A DNA stretch of 37,018 nt from Gnetum montanum (GCA_015680685.1 MNCI01034636.1:764956-801973), one strand, 5' to 3'; numbered from the stretch's first letter, positions 20,926 through 32,198 are shown. Notes: generated by a model from the letters alone, not told the origin. Numbers and translations are program-made.

Positions 20926-22105
20926 AAAGTACTAATTTCTTAGACTTAAACGAAGACCACTATAACTTTAGTTATGCCAAGATCTAGGTTGGCATGCTAA
21001 TTTCATGGATGGAGGCAAAGGCTAAAAGGAAGTATGAACTTATACACCAAGATGGGAAGGAATATATTCCTTCCCCATATGACAAGATACCCCTCACTGA
21101 AACCTATGCTTGTATCCTATCTTAGTTGATTGACATAGATGAAGAGGATGAGAAGCCCAACTTAAATGAATAGCACAAGAAAGAGGATAAGTTCAGAGTA
21201 TCTAAACACAAGAATGTCCTAGGTGGGATTTTTCAACAAACAACTCTTAAAGCCATGGTACCCACCTTAACCCCCCTCACCTTTTCCATGGGGTATGTCC
21301 CTCAACCTTCATCTCCACCCTACCCTACCATGTTTGAACCAATGCCCATACTGGCAGCATACCAAACATACTCAATGTGACAACCCATAACCTTCCATTC
21401 TTCCATGTCATTTGCCACCCAACCTTGGTCTATGCAACTATCATCGGTGGTTTTTACCACCACCAACCCTTTACCTACCTAGATGCAATCCACCATGGAA
21501 CCTAAAATAACTCAGGGGTCACACACCCCTTTCATCCTATTTATGAACCAAATACTAGCACAAATGTCTTACTCTTTGTTTGGTCCATCAATCACAATGA
21601 TGACATGACCAATTAGGGGCCAAAGATTAACCAACCCAAGGCCCTTGCTAACAACCACTTCTAGGCCTAGCTTTGAACGAAAAGACCAATCTAAGTATAC
21701 CAAGTTACCTCATAAGCCATCAGAGCTCTTGGACCAACTATTAAAGAGTGGTAGAATTCAATATAAAAAAATGATTCAGAATGCCCATAAGAGGCATGAA
21801 AGGTTATGCAAAATAGCTAAAAACCCTACTTAAGAAACTAAAGATGATCCTCTAATGCCTAAGTATTTTAAACTTGACTACTTCTGCCACTATCATCAGT
21901 TGCTAGATCACCACACCAACTTTTGCCTTACACTGAAGGATGATCTATAAAAGATGAGAGATAAGGGTGAGCTGGTACTAGATACTTCAAACTCAGTTAG
22001 GCCTCAAAATCAATCAATGCACATATACAAGGATCCATTAAACACCAACAATAGTTCATACATCATATCAACATTCAATGTTGATGAAAATTAAAGGCCT
22101 ACAAA
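20926..22105 (+). pseudogene. Ty3/gypsy gag (copy B), dead
   Basis: A nearly continuous frame with about a dozen stops. The N-terminal part contains NEDHYNFSYAKI, KRKYELIHQDGKEYIPSPYD and an acidic IDEEDEK. A long Pro/Met/Thr-rich linker spans 21,240-21,600. Then comes KDQSKYTKLPHKPSELLDQL (21,681), and near 21,870 PKYFKLDYFCHYHQLLDHHT with FCLTLKDDL. This C-x-x-H...H...C-like pattern corresponds to the CxYHxxxGHxTxxC segment of plant Athila/Tat-type gag. It would package RNA in particles. The N-terminal half matches the minus-strand fragment at 1,130-1,425, and the KDQSKY segment matches 36,090-36,180. Protease and polymerase are absent; homology ends near 22,105 where repeat copy B begins. 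Confidence 0.7.
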
Positions 22106-22124
22106 GTGTACTGACTAAAAAATT

Positions 22125-22480
22125 TAGTTGCTAGAAAATTGAAGATCTCAGTGTAACACTTTTGATCTCCAAGAACCTGGGCCTCTAAAAAATGGAATTC
22201 AGGATGCCTTGGATGGTTCAGCAAATTACCCAGGGACTTATGAAATGCAAAATGAATAATGTAAATAGAAATGCAGACCTAAAATTTGGTTAGCAAATAC
22301 AAATTGCACACAAATTAAAACTATAAAACTTTATTAAAAAATAAAGAATGTTACTAGAGCTAATTTATAAAGAATAAGTTGAGAAGAAGCAAGATAAAGC
22401 CCTTCCATCACAAACAAGACCATATGATCATATATCAGTTATGGAAAAACTACAACTACTTCCATAAAATTCCTAAGGTT
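22125..22480 (+). repeat. Dispersed repeat, copy B (matches 2,130-2,480)
   Basis: Same family and orientation as copy A; the best conserved core, GGGACTTATGAAATGCAAAA, is at about 22,228-22,247. It begins within about 20 bp of the end of the gypsy gag copy B, so it may be the site of a deletion or of an insertion into that element. Confidence 0.5.
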
Positions 22481-22927
22481 GATCAAGATCAAGAAGTATC
22501 TTATTCTTACTTTTATTTATAGTTTTCATAAGTTTCTTTATTATTTAATTTATATTTTAATTTGATAAGTAAAATATCTAAGGTAATGAAAGTTGAAAAT
22601 AAAGGATTTTCCCTACCTTCACTTGGGTAATTAGATATGAGTTGCACTTTTTGTGATCTAGGTTAGGACTAGTGATTGGTGGTTGGTAGATATTTAATTT
22701 AACTCTTGTCATTATCTTAGAAAATGAGGTAACTATTAATAAAGGAATATTTAAATTCCCGTATATTCTTCTCACATGTGTCTTATTTGTAGAATAAGTA
22801 AGAACCAACTTCAAATCTAAAGAACAAATAAAATTATTGAAGCATAGAATCATAAAAAGGGCATTAGAGCTAGAAAATGATAGTGAACATGGACTCATTC
22901 AAGGATGAACAAAACCTAAGGGTATAT
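22481..22927. other. No gene seen
   Basis: AT-rich DNA. The minus strand is open for about 106 codons (22,578-22,898), with no recognisable protein. Confidence 0.4.
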
Positions 22928-23403
22928 TGTAATGTCCCCATTCCCAAATGGTGTTGCTACATAATGAAGATAGAGCCTCTTCATAGCAAATGTTATCATT
23001 ATCATAATAAAACCAGAAAATGGAGTTGTAATTAAGACCCAAAAGGGTATGCTGTAATAGTGAACATGTCTCTTGAGGTGATCTTTGGTAGTTTGGCCTA
23101 AGGTATTTATACCCATGCATAGAGGTAATATTAGCATGGAGTTATAAAGCCAATAAAGGTAAGTAATAGGTGCCAAGAGAAGCTAGACAGGAAGATGATT
23201 GACCATTCCTTCTGGTTGGTGATAGGCCTAACCATGGTGGTAATGTTGGATTGCCTATAAAGGATAAAAACCTAAGGAAGAAAACCCCAAGGAACACCCA
23301 AAGCATTATCTTAATACAAAATTCCCCATCAATAAAGAATTCAATATTTTTTCCTTCTGCATTTTCCTTTTCATTTCCATTACACATAATGTCAAATGTT
23401 ACA
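22928..23403 (+). mobile_element. Probable solo LTR, 476 bp, with TATAT target duplication
   Basis: It starts TGTAATGTCCCC and ends ATGTTACA, so the ends are TGTAA/TTACA inverted repeats with TG...CA. The five bases before (22,923-22,927) and after (23,404-23,408) are both TATAT. Inside are a TATTTATA-type box near 23,105 (GGTATTTATACCC) and AATAAAG near 23,331, about 225 bp apart, as expected for promoter and polyadenylation signals of an LTR. No gag or pol adjoins on either side, so it is read as a solo LTR left by recombination. TATAT is low-complexity, which weakens the duplication evidence. An alternative end at 23,384 (CATTACA) gives a longer terminal match but no duplication. Confidence 0.55.
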
Positions 23404-25242
23404 TATATTTGATGTTTGGTATATTATCTTCTTTTGCATAATGTCTAATATAATGTATATTTAATGTTTTCCATGACATCCAAGAACAGGATGTTAGATA
23501 TACACTTTACTCATTTGTTTTTATACTACTAGTTAGTCTGTTGATTCTATTTCAAATAGAAACCACCAATTTATAAATCTTATTAGCCATAGAATTTGGT
23601 GAGAGCATCAAATCATTCTATGGATTACATTTTTTTACTTTAGTTTTCATAAAAATTCCTATAATAGTACTTCATTTCTAGTTTCCTAAAGTCATGTAGA
23701 GGCACCTATGGTTGGATTTGTCTTCTTAGCAGGAATTTTATTAAAATTAGAAACCTATGGTATTTTTAGATTTTTCAAACCCATGTTCCCTTAACTGATA
23801 CTTTTTTTCACTCCCTTAATTTATACTCTAAGCATGATTGCTATTATATATACTTCCTTAATTACTCGAAGTCATTTTATTCTCTAGAAGATTATTTTCT
23901 ACTCCTTAGTAGCCCATATAAATTTTATGATTATTGGTATGTTTAGTTAGGTAGTAGCTAAGATATCCCCTATTCGTTTTTGGCACATGGCCAAACTAGT
24001 CTCGAAAATGTACGACTCATCAACCTACTAACAATGGGACTGAAAACATACCAGGCTATAACAAAATTAATTTGAAACATCAATAGGAACTATCATAGCT
24101 TATTCAAATTTATTATCTTATCTCATTGCCTCTTCATGTAGTCTCTTATCTCCTCCTCGACATATTCCCATACAAAAAGAAAGAGACCCTATCATGTAAA
24201 TTTCCTAATTAATGTGAAGCAAGGGATGAGCCTAAGTAAACTAAAAAACTAAAGTTACTTGCTTTCAAAACTACATAACTAACATGTGATGTGGAAAGGT
24301 GTTGTTACTCTACTCTATATATATATATATATATATATAATAGTCAAAAACAAACTAATAACTAAGAACTTCCTTCCCTCATACCATCAAGAACGAGTGA
24401 TAAGAATCCATTATCTACAAGAATAGTAGATTACACATTATTTTATTAGGGACAAGTACATAAACAACAACTTCATCATAAATTTCAATGGCACCAAAGA
24501 GACCCTGTAAAGAAGTGAACCTTCATGTCACCATAGTGGTTACTCCAAATCATTGTGTGCAATATTTGTTTCATTACACTATGTAGACAATGGATGAGCA
24601 TAGTACATGTCAATTTGTTTTATTAATTTCAAGGGTAGCCCTCATTCAAATAATGAGCTTATTGTAACTTTATTTTCTTAATTTAATCATTCCACCACCT
24701 AATAAAAGAAATGAAATATATGCATATGTTTAGTCTAGACTCATAATCCAAGTGGATATGAATGCATCTATATTTATCTGGATCTCTTCATTATATAAAT
24801 ATAAATTGAAATATTCTAACCATAACATGCATTCTTAACCTACCCCTTCTTCCTAATATTTTTTTTAAATATGCATATACCTACCTCGTATAAATAGCCA
24901 CTACGAGTTACTACTAATACTAGCAGAATTTTGAATTATCAACAACTAAGAAAACTAGTTTCCTTCAGACTAAGGGCTTAGCAAACCATTATTCTTTGGT
25001 AGAACTAAACAAATAGAAATAAGAAAAGTAAAGCATTTTCTTTAGCAAGAAAACTCTTATTTGGTAATTAATGAGTATTTTTTTATATAAGCTAGCTTGA
25101 TCTAGAATAACAATGAGGATAACCCATAGGACAAGGATTCAGGAATGGCTAAAGGTAAGGGAAAATTGATCCTTTTCATTCTAATGGATAAAAAAAAGTG
25201 ACTTAAAATACCTAGAGTTGTTTCGAAGTCACATTCTCCTTG
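23404..25242. other. No gene seen; AT-rich, microsatellite and small hairpin
   Basis: No coding frame recognised on either strand. It holds a hairpin, CCATAGAAT (23,587-23,595) with ATTCTATGG (23,615-23,623), a perfect 9-bp stem with a 19-base loop, and a TA microsatellite at 24,316-24,339. Confidence 0.45.
24316..24339. repeat. (TA)12 microsatellite
   Basis: An uninterrupted TA dinucleotide run of about 12 units. Confidence 0.9.
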
Positions 25243-25455
25243 CACTTCACTCATTAACTCTAGCGAGTAAAGTGACTTGTGTGCATTAAAACAACTCAAA
25301 TAACTATCCTTCACTTTAATGAGTAAAGTAACTTAACCAAGGTGTATGCCTTCACCCTAACAAGTAAAGTAACTTAACCAAGATGGGTGCCTTCACATTG
25401 ATGAGTAAAGTAACTTAATGTTATTTCTACCTTTACTCTAATAAGAAAAATATCC
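25243..25455 (+). repeat. 41-bp tandem array
   Basis: Three consecutive units of exactly 41 bp lie at 25,308-25,348, 25,349-25,389 and 25,390-25,430. Each starts CCTTCAC and contains GAGTAAAGTAACTTAA or CAAGTAAAGTAACTTAA. A diverged partial unit follows from 25,431 (CTTTACTCTAATAAG). An earlier diverged unit precedes at about 25,243 (CTTCACTCATTAACTCTAGC, then GAGTAAAGTGACTTG), separated by some 25 bases. The two central units are the most alike. Confidence 0.85.
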
Positions 25456-27159
25456 TATGAGCCATTCTAACAAGTGAAGAAGTTAAGGTATATATGTGTT
25501 TTGCTCTTCATTCACTTTGTGAAAGCCACTCAACATATAGCCAAAAGTCAAAGGACCCATACTACCTAACTAATCATTATTTCTAACTATATGAATGGAA
25601 TCTTCAATACAAAAATTTTGGAAAAGAGACATATTTATCCTTTGTATGAAGATTTGACTGAACCTATGCCATCTTGGCAATCCTCTAATAGATGTACCTA
25701 CCACCACATCATAGAATGGGATTTATGCTTGCTCATGTGGTGAGATTGAAATCCAAGGCATACACGTAAAATATCATGATATTAATATATATTAATATTC
25801 TATGTATTCTTTTATTTTTATTTTTATTTTTTTTTAAGATGCCTACAACTACACTATACAATAATCTATTTAGGGTGCACATTGATTATATACTATATGT
25901 ATCATTATTATTTTCTTTTTTTTTCTTTTTTTCTTTTTTATTTATTTGATGGTTCTTTATTGAATAGAAAAAATGTCAATTTTTGACATGGAAAATAGCA
26001 CAAATTTTGGATTTTCTAATCTATTAATTACTTTACTTTTTATTAATCTTATTGGTAACATCGTCAAATTCTCGCATTTGATGCTCCCTTTGGTCGCCTA
26101 TCATTCCTTGTATTTTTGAGGAGTTTTTTTTCATGATAAATGTCTAAGAAAATCGTCAATAGCATAGGAGGCAATGAAGATGCTTCTTTCTCACATAATG
26201 TTGTCATGAAGCATGGTATATTATATTGCATTATATGTAACCTACAAAGAATCAATATGAGAAAAATAGAGGTTTAATTTGAACTAATCAGGCAACCAAG
26301 ATTCATTATTTGGAAGTTATCTTTAACTAATCCCTATTGAACAAGTACCTAGAAAAGATCATCGAGTGTTGGAGATAAGCTTTCGGTTATCTATCCTTCC
26401 ACTCCTATTACTTGTGGCATTTTTTATTAATTAAAATGGATGGGCATGAAAATGAGGCATGGAACCATCTAGTTGATAATAGTGGCTTCTATATCTGATC
26501 ATAGTATGTTACATCATCTCAAACTTGCCTAACTACATCAAATGATATCTATCTATGCACTATGTTCTAATTCACTAATAAGAAAATAAGAAATAAATCC
26601 CAAAAGCTTGAATCATTTTTGTAGCTCTCATGTAACTAGCATTGGTCCTAAGAAATCAAGGAACTAGCTATGTCATTTACTCTAAGAAACATGTAACTCA
26701 CTATGCTCAGTTTTCAACTAATGTTTCATGCTCATGCGTTCAATCAAGGAATGAGATTATTCATCATACTATGCACTCATCTAGTTGCTTACAAACTATC
26801 TTATCATTTTCCTTTCGTGACCCTAAATATCTATCTAGCAAAGAAGCATATATGCATACATACTATAGCACTTCTTCCAGAGGTTTGAAATTAGCTCATT
26901 CTTCATGTCATAGTTAAAGGGGATGATCTATGATGGTTTAGGCATGAACCTTTTGTATGGGAATATACATGTCAGTGGAATCATTATGTAATGTATTTTG
27001 CTACTTCCAATCCTATAAGTAAGTTAAGCTGATTCCTTCATTACCCACAGCAAGTTGACTTGTTCATTATCTACCATAGGTAGATTCTACCATTCATCAA
27101 ACAAAGTGAAAAAACCAAAGCAATAGGGGGAGCTAGAAATTCATATAAGAGGTGGTAAC
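25456..27159. other. No gene seen; AT-rich
   Basis: No recognisable protein. T-rich runs occupy 25,815-25,845 and 25,910-25,945, and ATATCATGATAT with ATTAATATATATTAAT near 25,777-25,795 are self-complementary. Two overlapping plus-strand open frames of 61-91 codons at 26,642-26,917 show no domain and no similarity I recognise. Confidence 0.4.
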
Positions 27160-27690
27160 TCTCTTGTACAATTTAGGACCTAATCGACATGAAGAATATA
27201 CTAGTTCATTGAACAGACATGGAACTAAAGTTAGCATTTTATGGATATTAAGCAATGGACTAGTTTCTTCAACCATTTCTTCATGTGTCAATGTTTTATA
27301 TGATTAACGTAAGACTTGAATTGTTAAATATTATGGAGGTTTAGGAAGCACCATACTAAATTTTCTACTATTTTATTGTTTTTCACTTAAGCCAATATGA
27401 GTTTACTTAGTATTATCAACTTTATTGGGGAATTTCCCATATTAGTAGAAACTTTCCAAATAAATATCTTGGAAGTAATATTGGCAATACTTGGGATTAT
27501 TCTAGGAACAACATTTCCTTTGGCTATATAAGCATGTTATTTTAAAAATTTTAAACCCAATTTCCTTAATAAATTTTCCAGTCCAAATAGAATAGAAGCA
27601 TCAATATTTCTATCTTTTATCATTGGAGGAGGGAAAAACTATTAAAATAATGAATAAATTGTATGATTAAATTGATCACAACATTGTAGG
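27160..27690 (+). pseudogene. nad4: Nuclear copy of mitochondrial nad4 (NADH dehydrogenase subunit 4), C-terminal part
   Basis: The translation follows the C-terminal part of plant mitochondrial NAD4, a membrane proton-pumping subunit of respiratory complex I. Visible pieces are SLNRHGTKVSIL with SNGLVSSTISSCVNVLYD (27,206-27,304), VKYYGGLGSTILNFST (27,323-27,370), ANMSLLS with NFIGEFPILVETFQ (27,394-27,460), ILAILGIILG, and FKPNFLNKFSS with EASIFLSFIIGG (27,549-27,630). Weak nucleotide similarity continues to about 27,690. Stops lie at 27,305 and 27,317 (where Arg is expected, so CGA to TGA), near 27,390 and near 27,530. A T-run at 27,361-27,364 is one base short and shifts frame. The upstream part of the gene is missing. 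It is a NUMT, not a functional gene. Confidence 0.85.
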
Positions 27691-29535
27691 TGCTCATGAT
27701 GGGATCAATGCAACTTACCTCATCAACAATGAATGGGTAACAAAGCTTGTTACATGTAAAAGTCTCCCAAATAAAAGCATCTACTAGATAAGGAGTAGGA
27801 TCTAGAAACCATATTTGAAGGATACTTATGTGATTTATGAATTTCATAAGATTAGACAAGACATTTAATTAGCATAGAAATATCCATAAAGAGTCTTGTA
27901 CCTCCTCATCATGATATGAACTCTAAGTTTTTATGGCAAGTAGAGCAAGATGAGTTTACTACTTCTCTGAGGTATGAAGATACGAAGTGAAACATAGGGG
28001 TTAGATGGTGATGAAAATACACTAGTCATTGATGCTAAAAGCATAACTAGGACCTTAATCCAATTACAAATCCAACATTGATCATAATTAGTAATATAAC
28101 CATGAGTTTTTAGTAATACTACTGAACTAGGTGGCTATAGGAAATGTGGGACAAAGGACTCACAGTATCTTTTTAACTAGCTAGAGAGTGCAATCATAGG
28201 GGTTTATCTAAAACTAAATAATATCAGGCAAGGAAAATAGGTGTTTTATGTATGAGAAGGGGGGGATTATTTCTATCAACAAGGAAAATAGGATATTTAG
28301 GACTATATCATAATTTTTTATTAAATTTAGATAATTACCAATACTAATAGAATTACAATGATCAACCAAGATCATACAACAATACAAGTGAGTTGAAAGG
28401 TAGGTGCCTTAGCTATGAAATCATAGAAGAAATGATTCTAAAATAATGAACATAAACATTGATAAAAAAAAGTGAAGCCATCAAAGCTTACTTTATTAAC
28501 ATTAAACACTTGAATGACACCATCAACTTAGTCTTCTATCAACTATATCATTTGGTATTCAAAGCTAGCCAACCCTCATCACAATGAGGTGTCAATGAGG
28601 AGAATAGTAAGACACTTACATAACATCATTCTATTACGTAATAGTGAGACACTTACGAAACACCATTCCATCATGTAATAGTCAACTATATCAATATGTA
28701 GTAATTAGTTGCATACTTGACTCATCAATTAATCATACAATAGAACAATGTAAAAACCATAAGGTTCAAACATCATCAAAATCAATGATTGCATATTGTA
28801 ATGAGGTCAGGATACTCATGGAGAATCCACTAGAATAGATGATAGAACTCATACCAATCCCAACAAATGCTCATGGGTTCCTAGGCTTAACAATGATTCA
28901 AATCTTAAGTATATGTTCAAACACAACTTAAAAAAATCTACATAGTCACAAAACTATTACTAATGATAAGAGCAAATATCTACCTTAACATCAACACAAT
29001 GCACCATTAACTTACTAATGGATCAAAATCAATGAACATTAGATTAATGTTAATGAACATCCTCCAAGGATAGAGATTCAACTTACTAAGTCTCTTAACC
29101 AAGATGAGTGGTTAAGCCCAATGACCTTTTATCCATTGAGTATCTTCACCAAAGTGTGGTATTAGTCCATGAAATCTTAAATCTTCTACATGTCACATGA
29201 TATCTAAACTAGTGTCATATATTCATAACTTAAAGGGCTAGATGAATAGTATAAGTTTCATTCTCATATATTCTAACATACCTTATTCTTCTATTCCTTA
29301 TATTATGACAGAGGAGTAAACCCTAACCTAGTTTAGCCTTACTTTGACTGATTCCTCATCAGTGATTCCTTGCCTCTACTCTCTACCTCCATCATCAACT
29401 TACCTCTACTTACTATAGAAAATAGCATAAGGATGGTTTCCAAGGTTTTCAATCTAAAAAGATACTTACAATGAACTAAAAACTTACCTGTACTTACCCA
29501 TTGATCTTACCCATTACTTATGCCCAAGCTAATTA
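27691..29535. other. No gene seen; contains a 37-bp duplication
   Basis: No recognisable coding sequence on either strand. A minus-strand open frame at 27,620-27,859 overlaps the nad4 remnant and is not a known protein. Pol of the minus-strand copia element would be expected left of 29,540, but I see none, so the element is truncated there. Confidence 0.4.
28603..28682 (+). repeat. 37-bp tandem duplication
   Basis: Units at 28,603-28,639 and 28,640-28,676 both begin AATAGT, then AGACACTTAC or GAGACACTTAC, then AACA(T/C)CATTC. The first bases of a third unit (AATAGT) follow. Confidence 0.8.
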
Positions 29536-31118
29536 CAGTAATAACATATAACCTTGCTATTATGATTCAAGTAATCAAACCTTGGAGCTATTCGTGGTTG
29601 GAATGTGATATTTGTTGATACTTCAATATTTGGAGAAGTCATTTTTTTGGATGAAGTTTGCATAGAGGCTTCTTCTTGTGAGTAACACCCTAGTCCACTT
29701 TTATCATGTGGACTTCTTCCTTGCCCAAGAACCATCCGAAGGGACTCTTTTCCTTTGACCAGCCTTTCATTTACAAGTTTCGCACTTGCAAGTTCTTTCT
29801 TAATCTACTCATAAGACTTGGTTAGCTCTTTATTCTCAGCCCTAATGTCTAATATTTCTTTTGTGAGATCAAAAATTGTTATGTTTAATGAAGAAATATC
29901 TTAATCTTTGGTTTTTATTTTCTTAGTTAAATTTACATAAAGACTTTAAAACAATAAGAGTTCCTTACATAATAGGCCATATCTCTCTTCCTCATTCTCA
30001 AATTGATCATCATCTAAGATGCCAGCATCATCATTTGTGAGAGCCATACAAATGAGATGTGAATCTTTTGCATCATCCTCCACCTCTTCTTCACTTTGTT
30101 CTTCATCATCCCAACTTGTGTAGAAAATGGTCTTTTTTGTATCCACATCATTCTTGTCTTTCCATTGTAACCTATCATTACTAGGACTCAAAGGCCACAT
30201 GGCCTCTTCCACTACAAATCCAACATTTTATTCAAAAAGAATCAAAATTAGAGTTTGATGAATACTTAACTTTAACCCTATCCTTGGTGTTGGATTGGCT
30301 AGATCCTTGTTGATAAGGGTTCTTACCTCTTTTTCTTGTAGGTATTCATTGGATTCTACTTGAAAGAAGAGCTATCTCCTCTTTACTATTCACATCTTGC
30401 TCAACAGGTTCCTTTTCCTTGGAAGCTAATTTTAGGGCAATGGGCTTTTCTTTTATTGTCCCTTTCCTTATGAGGTTCATTTTAGAAGCAATAAGAGTAC
30501 TTTGAAGCTCTTCAAATTTTAGAACTAAAAAATCTCTAATCTCCTCCATGGTTATACCCTCAGGTCTAAATTCCAATTTAAGTGTTCAAATCATTTTTAT
30601 TATCACATCACTTTTAGGTAGAGCCTTGCCTACACCCCTACTTGCTACAACAAAATCATTAGCCCTAGAAAAATATTATTTAATATTTTCACCTTCTCTC
30701 ATTTTGAGTTTGTCATACTCACTCCATAAGGTCAAAATTTTGGATTGTTTGACAATGGATGTGCCTTCCTAAGTAGCTTCTAGTGTTTCCAAAGTTTCCT
30801 TAGCAATTTTACAACCATCTATCCTATTAAATTCATATTTATTTAATGCACAATATAAATAATTTTTTACTTTGGAATCATACATAAACTTATCTCTTTC
30901 TTTTGATGTCCACTTGCTCTATGGTTTGAGGGCCTTTTTTGCATTATCAACTGGTGGTATGTATCCCTTGAGAATAGACTCCTAAATCTCAAACTTCATT
31001 GATTTGAAGAATCCCTACATCCTTGCCTTCCAATAGGCAAAATCAAAACCATCGAGCATAGGTGGCCTAGTGTACAATGTTTCCTCCATAGTTCACTCTT
31101 GAATGTTAATATTAAGCG
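29536..31118 (-). pseudogene. Ty1/copia gag (SIRE-like), dead and 3'-truncated
   Basis: Read from right to left, the frame opens near 31,070 with PPMLDGFDFAYWKARM, the conserved start of plant copia gag (P.F.G..Y..WK..M). It continues through KAKKALKP-like helices, YDSKVKNYLYCALNKYEFNR, KIAKETLETLEAT, ILTLWSEYDKLKM and LPKSDVIIKMI, as in the UBN2-type gag domain. A zinc knuckle follows near 30,220 (CWICSGRGHVAFES; C-X2-C-X4-H-X4, last Cys now Ser), then an acidic stretch (WDDEEQSEEEVEDDA), a coiled coil and a last Cys pair (CYYCN) at the left end. Gag would form the particle. There are about 12 stops, with long open pieces at 29,946-30,212 and 30,346-30,576. Protease, integrase and polymerase are gone. 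Confidence 0.8.
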
Positions 31119-31123
31119 TAAGA

Positions 31124-31142
31124 GTACCAAACTTTGATACCA
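31124..31142 (-). other. Primer-binding site of the copia element
   Basis: On the minus strand the sequence is TGGTATCAAAGTTTGGTAC, close to the TGGTATCAGAGC... site complementary to initiator methionine tRNA used by most plant copia elements. It lies two bases inside the LTR end and just upstream of gag, exactly where reverse transcription would be primed. Confidence 0.8.
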
Positions 31143-31144
31143 CT

Positions 31145-32198
31145 TGAGAATTAAAAACTTAGAAGGGGGTTGAATAAGTTTTCCAAAATGCAAATTGATT
31201 AGCCATAAAAACCACACCCAAATTTTATATGATTCCCCAACTTGGGTATGTTCACACTCGAAGGGTAGAATCCTTGCACACCTCCAAACTTTGTTTCTCA
31301 AAAATGTGGTTTCAACGGTACCACACCCTGTACAAGCTCTGATCTCTGCACTAGAGTATTTTGTTGTAGCGAAACAACTCAACCCCACAAGGTACTAACA
31401 ACCTCAGAATGTGGCTTCAAGGATCCCACAACCTTTACAAAATTGAGCTATGCTCTAAAGTTTTTTGACATTTCACAAACACTCAATCCTGTAGGATCTT
31501 AACAAGCTCAATGAAAATCCCTTGTCGTAAGAAGTACATCAACCCTATACAACAACAAGAAAGAGAGAAAAAAAAACAAGGAAAGAGTGTAACTTAAATT
31601 ATATGCCCTTGTACTTCAAAGCACAATTCTACAAATAATCAAGCAAATGATGTGACAAATGAAGTACACAAGTACAACACCATAGAATAGACAACGATAG
31701 CTTTGATGTTAACAATGCTTGCCTTATGCACAAGAGTTTGAAGTCTATTTATAGCCTTGGAGTTTCTAAAAATACCTCAAAATTTGTGTAATAGCTATTA
31801 AACAGCTAGTGTAGATGCCTTCTTCAAGATTTGGATGTCTATCTGAAATTAGCTTTAAGTCTGGCAAGACATCTCCTTTTAGAATGGGATGTCTCTAAGG
31901 AGACATCTTCTTTTCAAAGGAGATGTCTCCTATTTTTGGAAGATGTCTTCTTGTGATTAACTCCCTCTCAGCCAAGGCATCTTCTATTCCTTGGAGATGT
32001 CTTCTTAACTTTTGAGCTCTAATTCTTAAGGCTTTCTCTTATTAATTTAGCTTTCTCTCAATCCTTCAAGCATCTTCATTTAGCTTGTAGTCTTTGTATT
32101 TCCTATGAAGTCTTTTACTTTGATAGCCATGCTTCCTTAAGTCATTTTTGATGTTGTGGAGTTCTTGTTCTTGTCCTATAAATACAACATCCACAACA
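31145..32198 (-). mobile_element. 5' LTR of the copia element, 1,054 bp
   Basis: In minus orientation it starts TGTTGTGG at 32,198 and ends ATTCTCA at 31,145, giving TG...CA ends. The primer-binding site follows after two bases, which fixes the inner end. A TATA box (TATAAATA on the minus strand) lies at 31,746-31,753, about 450 bp from the LTR start. U3 carries seven copies of a GATGTCTTC-like motif. The outer end is supported because plus-strand gag-like sequence homologous to 13.48 kb resumes at once to its right, showing insertion into that older element. The opposite LTR is not in the window. Confidence 0.7.
31866..32004 (-). promoter_or_regulatory. U3 array of GATGTCTTC-like near-palindromes
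   Basis: Seven related words occur in both orientations: AAGACATCTCC (31,866), GGATGTCTCT (31,887), AGGAGACATCTTC (31,898), GGAGATGTCTCC (31,919), GAAGATGTCTTC (31,939), AAGGCATCTTC (31,975) and GGAGATGTCTTC (31,993). GGAGA-TG-TCTCC and GAAGA-TG-TCTTC are symmetrical about the central TG. Their clustering upstream of the TATA box suggests repeated transcription-factor sites; the factor is unknown. Confidence 0.6.

Noticed and set aside
25243-25455. CRISPR-like repeat array (also 33,079-33,564)
   Set aside because: Units are contiguous tandem repeats without unique spacers, in a plant nuclear context.
26642-26917. Two overlapping plus-strand frames of 91 and 61 codons
   Set aside because: Low-complexity Ser/His/Tyr-rich peptides with no domain, no homologue I recognise and no promoter context.
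27620-27859. 79-codon minus-strand frame
   Set aside because: Overlaps the plus-strand nad4 remnant and has no recognisable domain.
30548-30772. 74-codon plus-strand frame
   Set aside because: Antisense to the minus-strand copia gag, whose domain order is clear.
31124-31142. A tRNA gene fragment
   Set aside because: The similarity is to the complement of a tRNA 3' end only and lies at an LTR edge, so it is a primer-binding site.
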